Positions 24,170-34,310 of a stretch of DNA of 64,000 nt are shown in pieces. Position numbers and translations under genes: made by a program. The DNA lies in assembly GCA_964389525.1 (NCBI GenBank), contig CAYMEX010000002.1:1-64000 (forward strand). The letters run 5' to 3'. Each line of letters opens with the position of its first letter. The stretch's first letter is position 1. The notes beneath the pieces are model-generated. The model ran no database searches and was not told where the DNA came from. It saw only the letters and a program-made list of their open reading frames with translations. Source of the DNA: JAFLTL01 sp964389525. GTDB taxonomy: Bacteria > Bacteroidota > Bacteroidia > Bacteroidales > Muribaculaceae.

Positions 24170-26764
24170 ATGCAATACCACGGAAATAATGGGAAAGCCT
24201 GCGAAGTATATAATCATACGCAGGTCTTTGAGGCTGCTAAAGAGTATTTTGGAGGCGATGAGCTTGCCGCTAAAGTGTGGGCAAGCAAGTATGCGTTGAA
24301 AGACTCATACGGTAACCTGTATGAACTTACGCCCGACGACATGCACCGTCGCATTGCCAGGGAGTTGGCACGCATTGAGGCCACATATCCCGACGGAATG
24401 TCGGAAGATGAGATTTTCGGGTATCTCAAGGACTTCAGATACATTGTGCCGCAGGGTAGCCCGATGTCGGGAATCGGAAACGATTTTCAGGTCGGATCGC
24501 TCAGCAACTGCTTCGTCATAGGGCTCGACGGATGTCCCGACTCCTACGGAGGCGTCATGCGCATCGACGAGGAGCAGGTGCAGCTCATGAAACGCCGCGG
24601 AGGCGTTGGCCATGATCTGTCGCACATCCGCCCGAAAGGAACTCCTGTCAAAAATTCGGCCCTGACATCGACAGGTCTGGTGCCGTTTATGGAGCGTTAC
24701 AGCAACTCCACACGCGAGGTCGCTCAGGACGGCCGCCGTGGTGCGCTTATGCTCTCCGTGTCGATCAAGCACCCCGACAGCGAGTCGTTTATCGATGCGA
24801 AGATGACCGAAGGCAAAGTCACCGGGGCAAACGTGTCGGTCAGGATCGACGATGATTTCATGCGCGCCGCCACCGCCGAAGACGAGGCCGGCAACATGTA
24901 TGTGCAGCAGTATCCGGTCGACGCGAAAGCCGGCGAGGCGATGATCGAGAAAAACATCAACGCCCGTGCATTATGGGAAAAAATTATCCACAACGCGTGG
25001 AAGTCGGCTGAGCCCGGCGTGCTGTTCTGGGATACAATCCTTCGCGAGTCTGTCCCCGACTGTTATGCCGATCTCGGATTCCGCACCATTTCCACAAACC
25101 CATGCGGCGAGATACCGCTTTGCCCCTACGACAGCTGCCGTCTGCTTGCCATAAACCTCTATTCCTACGTCAAAAACCCGTTTACGCCCGACGCCGAGTT
25201 CGACTACGACCTGTTTGCCACACACGTAGGCAAGGCGCAGCGCATCATGGACGACATAATCGACCTTGAGATGGAGAAGATCGAGAAGATCCTCGACAAA
25301 GTCGATGAAGACCCCGAGACCTCGGAGGTGAAGTGCGCCGAGCGGCATCTGTGGGAGAAGATACGCGACAAGACACTGAAAGGACGCCGTACAGGCGTAG
25401 GCATTACAGCCGAGGGCGACATGCTTGCCGCAATGGGCCTGCAATACGGATCAAAGGAGGCCACCGATTTCTCGGAAGATGTGCATCGCCGCCTCGCCAT
25501 AGCAGCCTACAGCTCGTCGGTTGAGCTTGCCGAGCAGCGTGGAGCATTCAGCATCTTCGACGCCGAACGCGAGAAAAACAACCCGTTCATACAGCGTCTG
25601 GCTGCCGAGGCACCCGATATGTACGAAAAAATGAAGCGCGTCGGACGCCGCAACATAGCATGTCTCACAATTGCTCCGACAGGCACCACATCGCTGATGA
25701 CCCGCACGACATCGGGCATCGAGCCGGTGTTCATGCCCGTCTACAAGCGCCGCCGCAAGATCAATCCGAGCGACGAGGACGTGCGCGTCGACTTCGTCGA
25801 TGAGAACGGCGACGCTTTCGAGGAGTACACCGTATATCATCCCAAATTCATCGACTGGATGAATGTGGCCGGCATCGAGCCGCTTCAGACCTACACCCGC
25901 GAGGAGCTCGACGAGATCGTGGCTCGCTCCCCCTATGCCGGAGCGACAGCCAACGATGTCGACTGGATGGAAAAAGTGAGAATGCAGGGACGCATACAGC
26001 GCTGGGTCGACCACTCGATATCTGTGACGATCAACCTCCCGGCCGACGTCACTGAGGAACTTGTCGGACGCCTCTATGCCGAAGCATGGAAATCGGGCTG
26101 TAAAGGATGCACCGTCTATCGCGACGGATCGCGCTCGGGCGTGCTCATTTCGCTTGAGAAGAAAGTGAAGAAACAGGAGCCGCAGGAACCGCAGATACCC
26201 GAAGTCGACGAGACACACCGCATTAAGCGTCCTATGGAGCTTGAAGCTGATGTCGTGCGATTCCAGAACAATCGCGAGAAATGGATCGCGTTTGTCGGAC
26301 TTCTCAACGGCCGTCCCTACGAGATCTTCACCGGTCTCACCGACGACGAGGACGGCATTTTCTGCCCCAAATCGGTCTCACACGGCAAAATCATAAAAGC
26401 CGTTGACGAGAACGGCACCAAGCGCTACGACTTCCAGTTCGTCAACAAGCGCGGCTACAAGACAACGATCGAGGGACTGTCCGAAAAATTCAATCCCGAG
26501 TATTGGAATTACGCCAAGCTCATATCTGGCGTGCTTCGCTACGGCATGCCCATCGATCAGGTGATCAAGCTCGTGCGCGGTCTTGAGCTCGACAGCCGCT
26601 CCATCAACACATGGAAAATGGGAGTTGAGCGTGCATTGAAGAAATATGTGCCCAACGGCGTGAAGGCCAATGGCCAGACATGTCCCAACTGCGGCCATGA
26701 GACCCTCGTGTATCAGGAAGGATGCCTCATATGCACCTCCTGCGGTTCATCACGATGCGGTTGA
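24170..26764 (+). CDS. nrdJ: Adenosylcobalamin-dependent (class II) ribonucleoside-diphosphate reductase
   Basis: Reduces ribonucleotides to deoxyribonucleotides, with adenosylcobalamin generating the thiyl radical, so it works with or without oxygen. The 864 residues contain QGSPMSGIGNDFQVGSLSNC near the N-terminus, RRGGVGHDLSHIRPKGTPVKNSALTSTG (spanning about 143-170), the active-site NPCGE (310-314) and PTGTTSLMTRTTSGIEPVF. The C-terminal tail has two CxxC pairs (C838/C841, C855/C858) and a final Cys863, the tail that re-reduces the active site. It is a single gene with its own promoter. It makes the cell's DNA precursors dependent on B12 supply when no other class is used. Confidence 0.95.
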   Translation: MQYHGNNGKACEVYNHTQVFEAAKEYFGGDELAAKVWASKYALKDSYGNLYELTPDDMHRRIARELARIEATYPDGMSEDEIFGYLKDFRYIVPQGSPMSGIGNDFQVGSLSNCFVIGLDGCPDSYGGVMRIDEEQVQLMKRRGGVGHDLSHIRPKGTPVKNSALTSTGLVPFMERYSNSTREVAQDGRRGALMLSVSIKHPDSESFIDAKMTEGKVTGANVSVRIDDDFMRAATAEDEAGNMYVQQYPVDAKAGEAMIEKNINARALWEKIIHNAWKSAEPGVLFWDTILRESVPDCYADLGFRTISTNPCGEIPLCPYDSCRLLAINLYSYVKNPFTPDAEFDYDLFATHVGKAQRIMDDIIDLEMEKIEKILDKVDEDPETSEVKCAERHLWEKIRDKTLKGRRTGVGITAEGDMLAAMGLQYGSKEATDFSEDVHRRLAIAAYSSSVELAEQRGAFSIFDAEREKNNPFIQRLAAEAPDMYEKMKRVGRRNIACLTIAPTGTTSLMTRTTSGIEPVFMPVYKRRRKINPSDEDVRVDFVDENGDAFEEYTVYHPKFIDWMNVAGIEPLQTYTREELDEIVARSPYAGATANDVDWMEKVRMQGRIQRWVDHSISVTINLPADVTEELVGRLYAEAWKSGCKGCTVYRDGSRSGVLISLEKKVKKQEPQEPQIPEVDETHRIKRPMELEADVVRFQNNREKWIAFVGLLNGRPYEIFTGLTDDEDGIFCPKSVSHGKIIKAVDENGTKRYDFQFVNKRGYKTTIEGLSEKFNPEYWNYAKLISGVLRYGMPIDQVIKLVRGLELDSRSINTWKMGVERALKKYVPNGVKANGQTCPNCGHETLVYQEGCLICTSCGSSRCG

Positions 26765-26793
26765 TACACCGACGCATTTGCCACAATAAACGA

Positions 26794-26829
26794 CGCGGGG
26801 CGCCGATCTGCTATAGATCGCGCCCCGCG
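26794..26829. terminator. Hairpin between convergent nrdJ and the oxidoreductase gene
   Basis: CGCGGGGCGC and GCGCCCCGCG pair perfectly, extended inside by GATC with GATC. The T run is poor on both strands, so termination efficiency is uncertain. The position between two convergent genes suits a two-way terminator. Confidence 0.65.
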
Positions 26830-26857
26830 CTCATTATCTTGTATCTTGCGGCAAGTA

Positions 26858-28120
26858 CTACCCTATCGTCACATCGCGTTTCATGCTCACGTCGGCATTG
26901 AAGCATATGCGGTGACTCTCGATCGAGTCATTGATGCCGGTAAGTATCGACTTATGCTTTTTCATGCGCAGAGTGTTGACAAAGTCACGTATGATCTCCA
27001 GATCGGCACCTGCGTGAAAGGGAGTTCCCTCAAGATCGCGGAAATCGAACACACGGCTCGTGCGGGTGCGGAAATCATTGACCGTAATTTTGCTCTCATC
27101 TCCATAAATCTCACCGTGGGTCAGACACACATGCGTGATGCGGTGATCCTCAAGCGTGAAGAAATCCATCGACAGGTTGACCGTAACACCATTTTCCATT
27201 ATCATGGAAAGAACCTGATGATCGACCACATCATTGTCGCAATGGTAGACACAGCGGCCGAACTTTCCGCTTTCGAGCTCACGGTCGACAACCTCGGCAA
27301 GCGTGCTGCCGGCCGGCACATCGAAATTCTTGGTCCATTCGCCGCGACGCTTGTAGAGATTCACCGCCGAGTAGGGGCATTGTTCCTCAATACTGCAACT
27401 GACGCAACGCGTACCGGCACCTTCGGGAGCTGCCGACGACGTGAACCATCGCAGCGAGCCGAATGATGAAAGACGGCGGCATTTGGCGCCGATAAGCCAT
27501 ACTATGAAGTCAACATCATGGCAACACTTGGACAACAGCACCGGATTGGTCTGCTTCTCACGGCTGAAGATGCCGCGCACATATGAATGCGTGGCACGGT
27601 CAAGCCCTACCGAGGCACGGTGATCGACCGATACGATATGTCCCAGCTCTCCACTGTCGACAAGCTCCTTGAACTTTCTGAAGTAAGGATGATATCTCAG
27701 CACGTGGCAGATACCCACCGTGAGGCCGCGGCTCTCTGCCTTCTCGGCTATCGCACGGCACTCTTCGAGCGACTGCGCTATAGGTTTCTCGAGAAGTACA
27801 TGATAGCCGTGGTCAAGAGCGAGCATCGCCGGGCGGAAATGCGCGTTTTCAGGCGTGCATATAAGCACGGCATCAGCCTTAACCGGGTCGAGGAAAAACG
27901 AATCCACGTCGCTGAAGCACTGCGACGCCTTCAGTCCGGCCTCCTTGGCCACGTTATGTCGGCGGAGATCATTGATCTCTACCACCCCGACGAGCTTTAC
28001 CTCGTCGGGATGATTGAGTATGTAGTGAAGATACTTGGCAGTGCGGTTACCAGCTCCTATGGCCACGACGGTCAACGGGGCGGGCACTCCTTTGTTTGTA
28101 TCCAAGTTGTTGGCGCTCAT
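26858..28120 (-). CDS. Gfo/Idh/MocA-family oxidoreductase
   Basis: A 420-residue cytoplasmic NAD(P)-dependent sugar dehydrogenase. The Rossmann motif is VVAIGAGNRTAKY (about 18-30). The family motif is LLEKPIAQSLEEC, where Lys is catalytic, and HDVDFIVWLIG follows with the expected His/Asp. A cysteine cluster (CVSCSIEEQCP) in the C-terminal half is characteristic of a subset whose substrates are mostly unknown. It has no signal peptide. It is last of three tightly spaced genes (15 bases after the DUF1080 gene), suggesting a cytoplasmic step after a periplasmic one (inference). Confidence 0.88.
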   Translation of the reverse strand: MSANNLDTNKGVPAPLTVVAIGAGNRTAKYLHYILNHPDEVKLVGVVEINDLRRHNVAKEAGLKASQCFSDVDSFFLDPVKADAVLICTPENAHFRPAMLALDHGYHVLLEKPIAQSLEECRAIAEKAESRGLTVGICHVLRYHPYFRKFKELVDSGELGHIVSVDHRASVGLDRATHSYVRGIFSREKQTNPVLLSKCCHDVDFIVWLIGAKCRRLSSFGSLRWFTSSAAPEGAGTRCVSCSIEEQCPYSAVNLYKRRGEWTKNFDVPAGSTLAEVVDRELESGKFGRCVYHCDNDVVDHQVLSMIMENGVTVNLSMDFFTLEDHRITHVCLTHGEIYGDESKITVNDFRTRTSRVFDFRDLEGTPFHAGADLEIIRDFVNTLRMKKHKSILTGINDSIESHRICFNADVSMKRDVTIG

Positions 28121-28135
28121 GCGTCTTTTGCTTTG

Positions 28136-31100
28136 TTATTTGCTCAGATCCTTGATACGGACGTTGCGGAACTTGATACCCGATCCATGACCCAGGAAGC
28201 CTACGTGGCCACTCTTGTTGAACAGACCGGGATGATTGAGATGGTCGACAGTGTACGGGTTGCTCTTTTCACCCTCGGGAGCTACGTTATGACCCTGTGT
28301 GGCCTCACGGATATTGCCGTCGACGATCACCTCGCCATTGACAGTAACAGTGATGTGGTCGCCTACCGCGCGGATCTCCTCGGTGTTCCATACACCAAGA
28401 CCCGGGAATACGACACGCTTGGCCGGGATGATACCATATACCGAGCCGTGCACCTGATACGGGCGCAGACCCTTGTAGATCGGGGCATCATGGTCGAGCA
28501 CCTGTATCTCCATGCCGTGATATGCGGCGTCAACACCCATCGGCGTGCGTATGCCGATACCGTTGTTCACACCCTCTTTCTCAAACATGAACTCGAAGCG
28601 CAGGATAAAATCGCTGTACTCGTCGACTGTATACAGATTGCCGCCGCTGCCATACTGAGCATTGACATAGATCGTGCCGTCGACCGGAGTGTAGTTCACC
28701 TTGTTGCCGGTCCACTTGTGCATGGAGCGTCCGTCAAAGAGGAGCTCGAAACCGTCGGCAGCCTCCTCGGCCGAAAGCTCGGTCACAGGAGTCGACGGCT
28801 GCTCACGCATGTAAAGCTCACGTACTTCAAGAGGCTTGCCCTCGCCGATAAAGAGGATGTTGCCGGTTGTATATGCGGGCTCACCATCCTTATACGGGTT
28901 GGCCATTGTCTCGTTGTTCATCACGGTCACACCGTTCTCGATCACTGTGATGCGGTCGTTGTTGACCTTGACATAAGTCGTGTTCCACTCGTTCTCAGGA
29001 TTCAGAGCGCCCTTATGCTCGGTGCCGTTGCCGGCATTGGCAGAGAGAACACCCGAGTTTTCACCTCCGAGACCGATCTGCTCCATCGAGCGCACACCGA
29101 ATGCACCATTGCCTTTCCACTCAAACATCATCTCGAAGTTCTCATAATCGCCGGGGAGAGCGACTACCGAGCGGTCAGTGCCGTTATATACGAGTACACC
29201 GTCATTCAGAGTCCAGCCGGCAGCCGCAGCCTTTGCAGCAGCCTCAGCCTTTCTTTTTGCGGCATTCTTCGCGGTTTTGGCAGCCTCGGGGTTCATGGCG
29301 ACAGGCTTGAGAGCAGGATTGCCGGCAAGCACGTCGTTGTATCCGTTCTCAGGCAGGCGCGACTTCATGCCCTTCACATCGTCGAGAGCATATCCGGCAT
29401 CGGCCGTACCTACAGCCTGGAAAGCAGCTGCAGCTTTGTCAAGAGCCTCACTCACGGCAGCACCACCGAAGTCGGGATTCTTTGACACGATCGTGCGGAT
29501 TGCCTCTGCGGCATACTCGCGGTTGCCCGGATCGGTCGTGTAGTTCTCCACGACAAGCAGTGCCGGATATGTGAGTGTTCTTGCGAGACCCTCGATCAGG
29601 CGGTTTTTCACGTGCACGTCATTGGCAGCCTCAAGTCCCTTGCGATAGAGCTGATACCTTCTCACGTTGTTAAAGTCAGAGCGGCTGATCAGCTTGTTGT
29701 AGCGGTCAAGAGCGGGAGCAGAGTTAGCCTGATCCTTGATAGCGATATCATACAGAATATCGAGCATCTCGAGATTATCGACAGTCAGCAGGGCATCAAA
29801 CGCGGCCTTGCGGTTACCTTTGTCATAACCCTCGGTCAGTGTGGCGATAGCCTCCGAGTTTCCGGCCTGCGCAAGCGACGGATAGTAGAGCGATGCGTTT
29901 GACGAGCCAGCGAGCTTGGCGTTAACCTTCTTGTACTGGTCGGCTGCCGGAAGATTTCTCAGAGATGACTTCATTGCAGCCTGGAGATCGGCGGTGTGCT
30001 TGCCGCCGTCTTTCTCTGCGATCTGGCTCAGACGGTCGAAATCAGCAGCTGTCACAACACCTGCGAGAGCTGCATAGGCGGCATCGCTCACTTCCTTGTT
30101 GCTTGACGAGAGAAGCGAATATACCTTCGGAGCGGCCTCGGTCATGCGGCGTACAGAGGCAATATGCAGCGCGGCAACCTGTGAAGCCTCGTTGTCGAGA
30201 GCTTCCATGATACCGGGGTTCACCTTGCCGTTGAATGCAAGGAGAGCCGCCATAGCAGCTTTTGAATTATCTCCTGAAAGCTGAATGACGAGCCCCATGA
30301 GAGCATCGTCGCCACCTATGCGTCCGGCAGCACGTATAGCCGCCTCGGCCAGACCTTCTTCCTTGTCGTCTGTCATTGCAGCATTGATTGTGCCCATCTG
30401 CGATGACACATGGTTGGCACCAAACCAGTTCAGAATATCTACTTTGGCCGGAGAAGCTTTCTTGTTGTTGACGATTTCGGCGAGCTTGGCATAAACAACC
30501 TCGTCGGCCCACGGCTCACAGTTGCGCAGGGCGTCGAAGCGGGTTGCACGGCTCGGATTCTTCATCGCATCAAGAAGCTGCGGGAGAGCCGCACGTTTGC
30601 TGACTTTGGAGATGACACGCATCGCCGAGCTGCTCACATAGTCCTTGTCGTTTTTGATGAGCGACTTGGCAGCCTTGGCGGCAGCCGGACCCTCGCCATT
30701 GTCAACCATTGTGTTGAGAAGAGTCAGAAGACCCTCGGTAGCCGAGTTGTCTTTGCCCCACTCGTAGTTTGAAGCCTTGGCGGCCTTCATCAGCGCGGGG
30801 AGCGACTTTGATGTTCCCACACGACCGAGTGCATAGTAGATTGCATCGAGCGTCTTGGCGTCGGCACCCTGAATCCATGAGAGAAGGATCGGCTCGGCAT
30901 CCTTCAGACCCACGTAACCGGCCACGCGTGCCATGTCGGCGCGCGGAGCGGCACCGTTCTTCATTGCTTCAAGTAAAGCGGCACCACCGTCGGGCACTGC
31001 GGCCAGACCGTTAAGTGCGAACTGCTGCAGGTAGCTGTCATTAAGATATTTCTCAAACACCTTGGCATCCTCGGGAGCCGAAATGCGCTGGAGCAGCGTG

Positions 31101-31477
31101 AGGAGGAAAGCGCGGTTGGCATTGTCTGTACACTTGTCGACAGCCTCTATAAGGCCCTTGCGCACAGCCGCACGATTGGGATTGGCTGCATCAGCACCGA
31201 CAAAACTTACAACACCGCTGAGCGCATACTCCACGATATTGTTCTGTCCCTTGTCGGCGGGCACAAGCATCGATGCGAGCTGGAGCACACCTTCGCTGCC
31301 TGTGCCGGCGAGTTCACCCATCAGGGTGTTGTAGTTGTTCTGGCGCGATGCCGGAAGCTGTGCCAGAGCGTCGGCCACGATAGTCGAGGCCGCACGGTTG
31401 CGAGCGTCTTGTGCTCCCAGGCTCAGACCGGGAAGCGTCAGGGCGGCAAGCAATACCGATATGAATAGTTTTCTCAT
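28136..31477 (-). CDS. Secreted HEAT-repeat protein with two C-terminal DUF1080 domains
   Basis: A 1113-residue exported protein with a signal peptide (about 1-21). Residues about 30-720 are alpha-helical repeats of the HEAT/PBS type (ALPQLLDAMKNPSRATRFDALRNC, AAIRAAGRIGGDDALMGLV). A Lys/Ala-rich linker (about 728-755) leads to a first concanavalin-like module (755-905) and a second, clear DUF1080 module (about 920-1113, FELLFDGRSMHKWTGNK). DUF1080 proteins are known as 3-keto-disaccharide hydrolases or lyases acting on C3-oxidized glycosides. The repeat region may scaffold the partner oxidoreductases. It shares an operon with the MocA-type genes on both sides. Confidence 0.85.
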   Translation of the reverse strand: MRKLFISVLLAALTLPGLSLGAQDARNRAASTIVADALAQLPASRQNNYNTLMGELAGTGSEGVLQLASMLVPADKGQNNIVEYALSGVVSFVGADAANPNRAAVRKGLIEAVDKCTDNANRAFLLTLLQRISAPEDAKVFEKYLNDSYLQQFALNGLAAVPDGGAALLEAMKNGAAPRADMARVAGYVGLKDAEPILLSWIQGADAKTLDAIYYALGRVGTSKSLPALMKAAKASNYEWGKDNSATEGLLTLLNTMVDNGEGPAAAKAAKSLIKNDKDYVSSSAMRVISKVSKRAALPQLLDAMKNPSRATRFDALRNCEPWADEVVYAKLAEIVNNKKASPAKVDILNWFGANHVSSQMGTINAAMTDDKEEGLAEAAIRAAGRIGGDDALMGLVIQLSGDNSKAAMAALLAFNGKVNPGIMEALDNEASQVAALHIASVRRMTEAAPKVYSLLSSSNKEVSDAAYAALAGVVTAADFDRLSQIAEKDGGKHTADLQAAMKSSLRNLPAADQYKKVNAKLAGSSNASLYYPSLAQAGNSEAIATLTEGYDKGNRKAAFDALLTVDNLEMLDILYDIAIKDQANSAPALDRYNKLISRSDFNNVRRYQLYRKGLEAANDVHVKNRLIEGLARTLTYPALLVVENYTTDPGNREYAAEAIRTIVSKNPDFGGAAVSEALDKAAAAFQAVGTADAGYALDDVKGMKSRLPENGYNDVLAGNPALKPVAMNPEAAKTAKNAAKRKAEAAAKAAAAGWTLNDGVLVYNGTDRSVVALPGDYENFEMMFEWKGNGAFGVRSMEQIGLGGENSGVLSANAGNGTEHKGALNPENEWNTTYVKVNNDRITVIENGVTVMNNETMANPYKDGEPAYTTGNILFIGEGKPLEVRELYMREQPSTPVTELSAEEAADGFELLFDGRSMHKWTGNKVNYTPVDGTIYVNAQYGSGGNLYTVDEYSDFILRFEFMFEKEGVNNGIGIRTPMGVDAAYHGMEIQVLDHDAPIYKGLRPYQVHGSVYGIIPAKRVVFPGLGVWNTEEIRAVGDHITVTVNGEVIVDGNIREATQGHNVAPEGEKSNPYTVDHLNHPGLFNKSGHVGFLGHGSGIKFRNVRIKDLSK

Positions 31478-31525
31478 AACTTCTTAGTCAAAACGTGATG
31501 GTTGTGATCATGAAAAGGCTCTTGC

Positions 31526-32833
31526 TCAGACTTTCCATCCGTCGCGGCAAGGCTGATCGATTAGGCGGTTGGCCTCGTCGTCGTTGATAAACGTCATAGT
31601 CACAGGGTCAAACTCAAGGTTTCGGTTAAGGCGAAGAGCCACAACGCCCTGATTGACTATTATGCTGCTACGGAAGCCATTATCCTCATTGAGAGCAAAC
31701 TTCTGGCGATCCTTCAGACACTTGACGAAGTCGGTGTTCTGAGGCTCGGGGTCAGGAAGCTCGGCAATCATGTTCATAATGTCGGGGGCGGGCTGGCCAT
31801 TAAGCTCAACCTCAAATCCCTGATATACCTTTCCGTTGGGGCCCTCGATATAAGGCACCTTGCCATTCGACTCATAACCCTCGCCTTCAAGCACGATCTG
31901 GCATCCGTCGTCGTAAGTGTATATGATTTTGCGCCATGTGCCCACAGCGTCGGGATGCTGCTGCGGAGCGTCAACCTCGATCTTGATAGGCGATGTCTCG
32001 TCCTTGCCGAGGAAATACTGCACCGGATCGATATAATGCTGACCCATGTCGGCAAGACCGCCGCCGTCATAATCCCAGTAACCGCGGAAGGTCTGATGCG
32101 TGCGGTGGATGTTGTAGGGCTTGTAGGGAGCCGGGCCGAGCCACATGTCATAGTCGAGGTGAGCGGGCACCTTTTCGGGCACAAGATTCTCCTTGCCTAC
32201 CCAAAAGAACTTCCAGGCAAAACCGTTGGCACCCGAGATAGTCACCTTCAGGGGCCAGCCGAGCACACCGCTGTCGACAAGTTTTTTCAGCGGCTCGACC
32301 GTCGTGCCGAGGCCATAGAAATTGTCTTTGAAACGGAACCACGTGTTCAGACGGAAAATGCGGTTGTTGCGCTTGATTGCCTCGCGCAGACGCTTGCCCT
32401 CGCCGATCGTGCGGGTCATAGGCTTCTCACACCACACATCCTTGCCGGCATTGGCGGCGTCTATAGCCATCTTTGCATGCCAGTGGGGAGGAGTGGCCAC
32501 GTGCACCACGTCGACATCGGGATCCAGAATCAGATCGCGATAGTCATGGTATGTCTTGGGATTGACGTTGAGTTTTGACTTGGCCTGTTCGAGTCCTTTC
32601 TGCAGATGCTCTTCATCGACATCGCAGATCGCTACGAGACGATAAAGGCCGTCGCTTGTGAAGTGATAGGAACTACGCCCGATACCACCTGTGCCGATGA
32701 TGCCCTTGCAGAGCTGATCACTCGGTGCGATGTTGTTGGGGCCTCCAAGCACCCTGCGGGGCACTATGGAAAACAGAGTCAGTAGACCTGCCGTTTTCAG
32801 GAACGTACGGCGATCTGTTTTGATGTTTGCCAT
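31526..32833 (-). CDS. Tat-exported Gfo/Idh/MocA-family oxidoreductase
   Basis: A 435-residue dehydrogenase with a twin-arginine signal (DRRTFLKTAG, Arg8-Arg9), so it folds with its cofactor before export. The nucleotide-binding motif is GIIGTGGIGRSSYH (about 44-57), and WCEKPMTRTIGEGKRL carries the catalytic Lys. The C-terminal GGGLADMGQHYIDPVQYFLG segment is typical of secreted Bacteroidetes members. These enzymes oxidize C3 of glycosides, which primes cleavage by DUF1080 proteins. It is the first gene of a three-gene operon, 48 bases before the HEAT-DUF1080 gene. Confidence 0.9.
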   Translation of the reverse strand: MANIKTDRRTFLKTAGLLTLFSIVPRRVLGGPNNIAPSDQLCKGIIGTGGIGRSSYHFTSDGLYRLVAICDVDEEHLQKGLEQAKSKLNVNPKTYHDYRDLILDPDVDVVHVATPPHWHAKMAIDAANAGKDVWCEKPMTRTIGEGKRLREAIKRNNRIFRLNTWFRFKDNFYGLGTTVEPLKKLVDSGVLGWPLKVTISGANGFAWKFFWVGKENLVPEKVPAHLDYDMWLGPAPYKPYNIHRTHQTFRGYWDYDGGGLADMGQHYIDPVQYFLGKDETSPIKIEVDAPQQHPDAVGTWRKIIYTYDDGCQIVLEGEGYESNGKVPYIEGPNGKVYQGFEVELNGQPAPDIMNMIAELPDPEPQNTDFVKCLKDRQKFALNEDNGFRSSIIVNQGVVALRLNRNLEFDPVTMTFINDDEANRLIDQPCRDGWKV

Positions 32834-32915
32834 TTGATATATCGATTGGTTTAATTAGATTTTAATGGATGACAATTTCAGGCCATAGGCGACTGAGTCA
32901 TATACCCGGAGCCAT

Positions 32916-32956
32916 AAAAAACTGTAGTCGGGAGCACTGCTGCGCACCCGACTACA
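32916..32956 (-). terminator. Terminator after the DUF1080 lipoprotein gene
   Basis: On the minus strand TGTAGTCGGG and CCCGACTACA form a perfect 10-bp stem, followed by GTTTTTTA. It separates the lipoprotein gene from the three-gene operon downstream, although no clear promoter is seen between it and that operon. Confidence 0.85.
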
Positions 32957-32985
32957 AATATAGCAATTAGAAACTGTTTTCGCGA

Positions 32986-34275
32986 TTAAAGTTTCGTAAT
33001 TTTTAGATTTTTCCACTGCACTTTGATTCCGCCGCCGTCGTGGATCTGAAGAGCGATACGACCCTGTGCGTCGCCGATCTTCTCGTCGGTGAAATCAACC
33101 ATCGGCTCGCCGTTGAGCCAGGTCTGCACGTGGTCACCCTCTACACGCAGACGCATGGTGTTCCACTCACCCTCCTTGAGGATATTCTCCTTCTCGTCGG
33201 GTATCTGCTGCAGCCAGCCACGACCATACGACTCATAGATACCGCCGCTGTCCTGGCCTTTGGGAGCAACCTCACACTGCCAGCCGTGCACCTTCACCGG
33301 GGGCTCTACAAACGAGCGGAAGAAGATGCCCGAGTTGCCGTTGGCAAGCTGCTTGAAATCGACTGTCAGGTCGAAATCATTGTAATACTCGCGGGTTGCG
33401 AGATAACCGTAAGCCTTGTCAGGACCGCTCTCACACACCATGAGACCCTCATCGTCGACATACCAGAGCTCAGTGCCGTTGTTCTCCCAGCCTGTAAGAT
33501 CCTTGCCGTTGAAAAGATCCTTGGCCTCGCCGGTCACCTTCTTGGGAAGCTGCTTGATCTTGATGTTGCGGAACGATGCAGGCGAGCCATGATCCTGCAG
33601 ACAGATGACGCCGCGGTCAGCCAGACCGTACTCGGGAGCCATCTCCCACTTACCGGCGTTCTTGCGTGCGAACCAGTCGTCGGTCCAGGCCTCGAACTCA
33701 AGGATCTTGTGACCGTTGAGATAGTGCTCCACATGTCCGTTGTCAAAGACGATACGTGAGTTGTTCCACTCACCCTGCGGATTCACGAACATCGAGTCAG
33801 CGTCGGGCAGGTGCATAGCATAGTTCACACCGAGCTTCTGCCACTCCTCGAGTTTCGACGGGGCGTTCACTTCCTCCCAGCCCTCGTTGTCGATAAGCTG
33901 ATACTCAGGACCGGTCACATAAGGCACCTTGAAGTAAGGATCCTCGACAACATGATAGATCATGCCCGAGTTGCCGCCATGACCGAGCTTCCAGTCCCAG
34001 TCAAGTATGAAGTTGTCAAACTCACGGTCAGTCACGATATAGCCCGACAGATCCGAGCCGTCGCCGGCGGCCTGGATGCAACCGTCGACAACAGTCCAGG
34101 GCTGTGTCAGGGAGTCACCGTTGTAGTCACGCCAGCCGTTAAGTGTTTCTCCGTCAAACAAGAGTTCCCAGCCGTCGGCGATCTCTGCCTGCGACAGGGT
34201 GTTGGGTTTCTGCTCCGAGCAGCCTGTAGCTGCCAGAAGAGCCGACCCGCAGATTACTGCAGCAAATGTCTTCAT
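32986..34275 (-). CDS. Tandem DUF1080 lipoprotein (3-keto-disaccharide hydrolase-like)
   Basis: A 429-residue lipoprotein; the lipobox is AATGC with Cys19. Two DUF1080 (LamG-like jelly-roll) domains follow: residues about 30-240 (WELLFDGETLNGWRDYNGD, GNSGMIYHV) and about 247-429 (KDLFNGKDLTGWENNG, GNSGIFFRS). Each repeats the same strand pattern ending in IRIKQLP or LKITKL type sequence, showing an internal duplication. Members cleave 3-keto-glycosides produced by MocA-type dehydrogenases. It lies next to such an oxidoreductase on the same strand but has its own promoter and terminator. Confidence 0.88.
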   Translation of the reverse strand: MKTFAAVICGSALLAATGCSEQKPNTLSQAEIADGWELLFDGETLNGWRDYNGDSLTQPWTVVDGCIQAAGDGSDLSGYIVTDREFDNFILDWDWKLGHGGNSGMIYHVVEDPYFKVPYVTGPEYQLIDNEGWEEVNAPSKLEEWQKLGVNYAMHLPDADSMFVNPQGEWNNSRIVFDNGHVEHYLNGHKILEFEAWTDDWFARKNAGKWEMAPEYGLADRGVICLQDHGSPASFRNIKIKQLPKKVTGEAKDLFNGKDLTGWENNGTELWYVDDEGLMVCESGPDKAYGYLATREYYNDFDLTVDFKQLANGNSGIFFRSFVEPPVKVHGWQCEVAPKGQDSGGIYESYGRGWLQQIPDEKENILKEGEWNTMRLRVEGDHVQTWLNGEPMVDFTDEKIGDAQGRIALQIHDGGGIKVQWKNLKITKL

Positions 34276-34310
34276 GTAGGTTTATGATGAATGTTAGTTG
34301 TATTTAATTG

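Noticed and set aside
24040..24170. Cobalamin riboswitch upstream of nrdJ
   Set aside because: The leader is only about 45 bases from the likely start site and lacks B12-box-like sequence.
27587..29485. 632-codon plus-strand frame
   Set aside because: Antisense to the MocA-type and HEAT-DUF1080 genes, both of which have clear domains.
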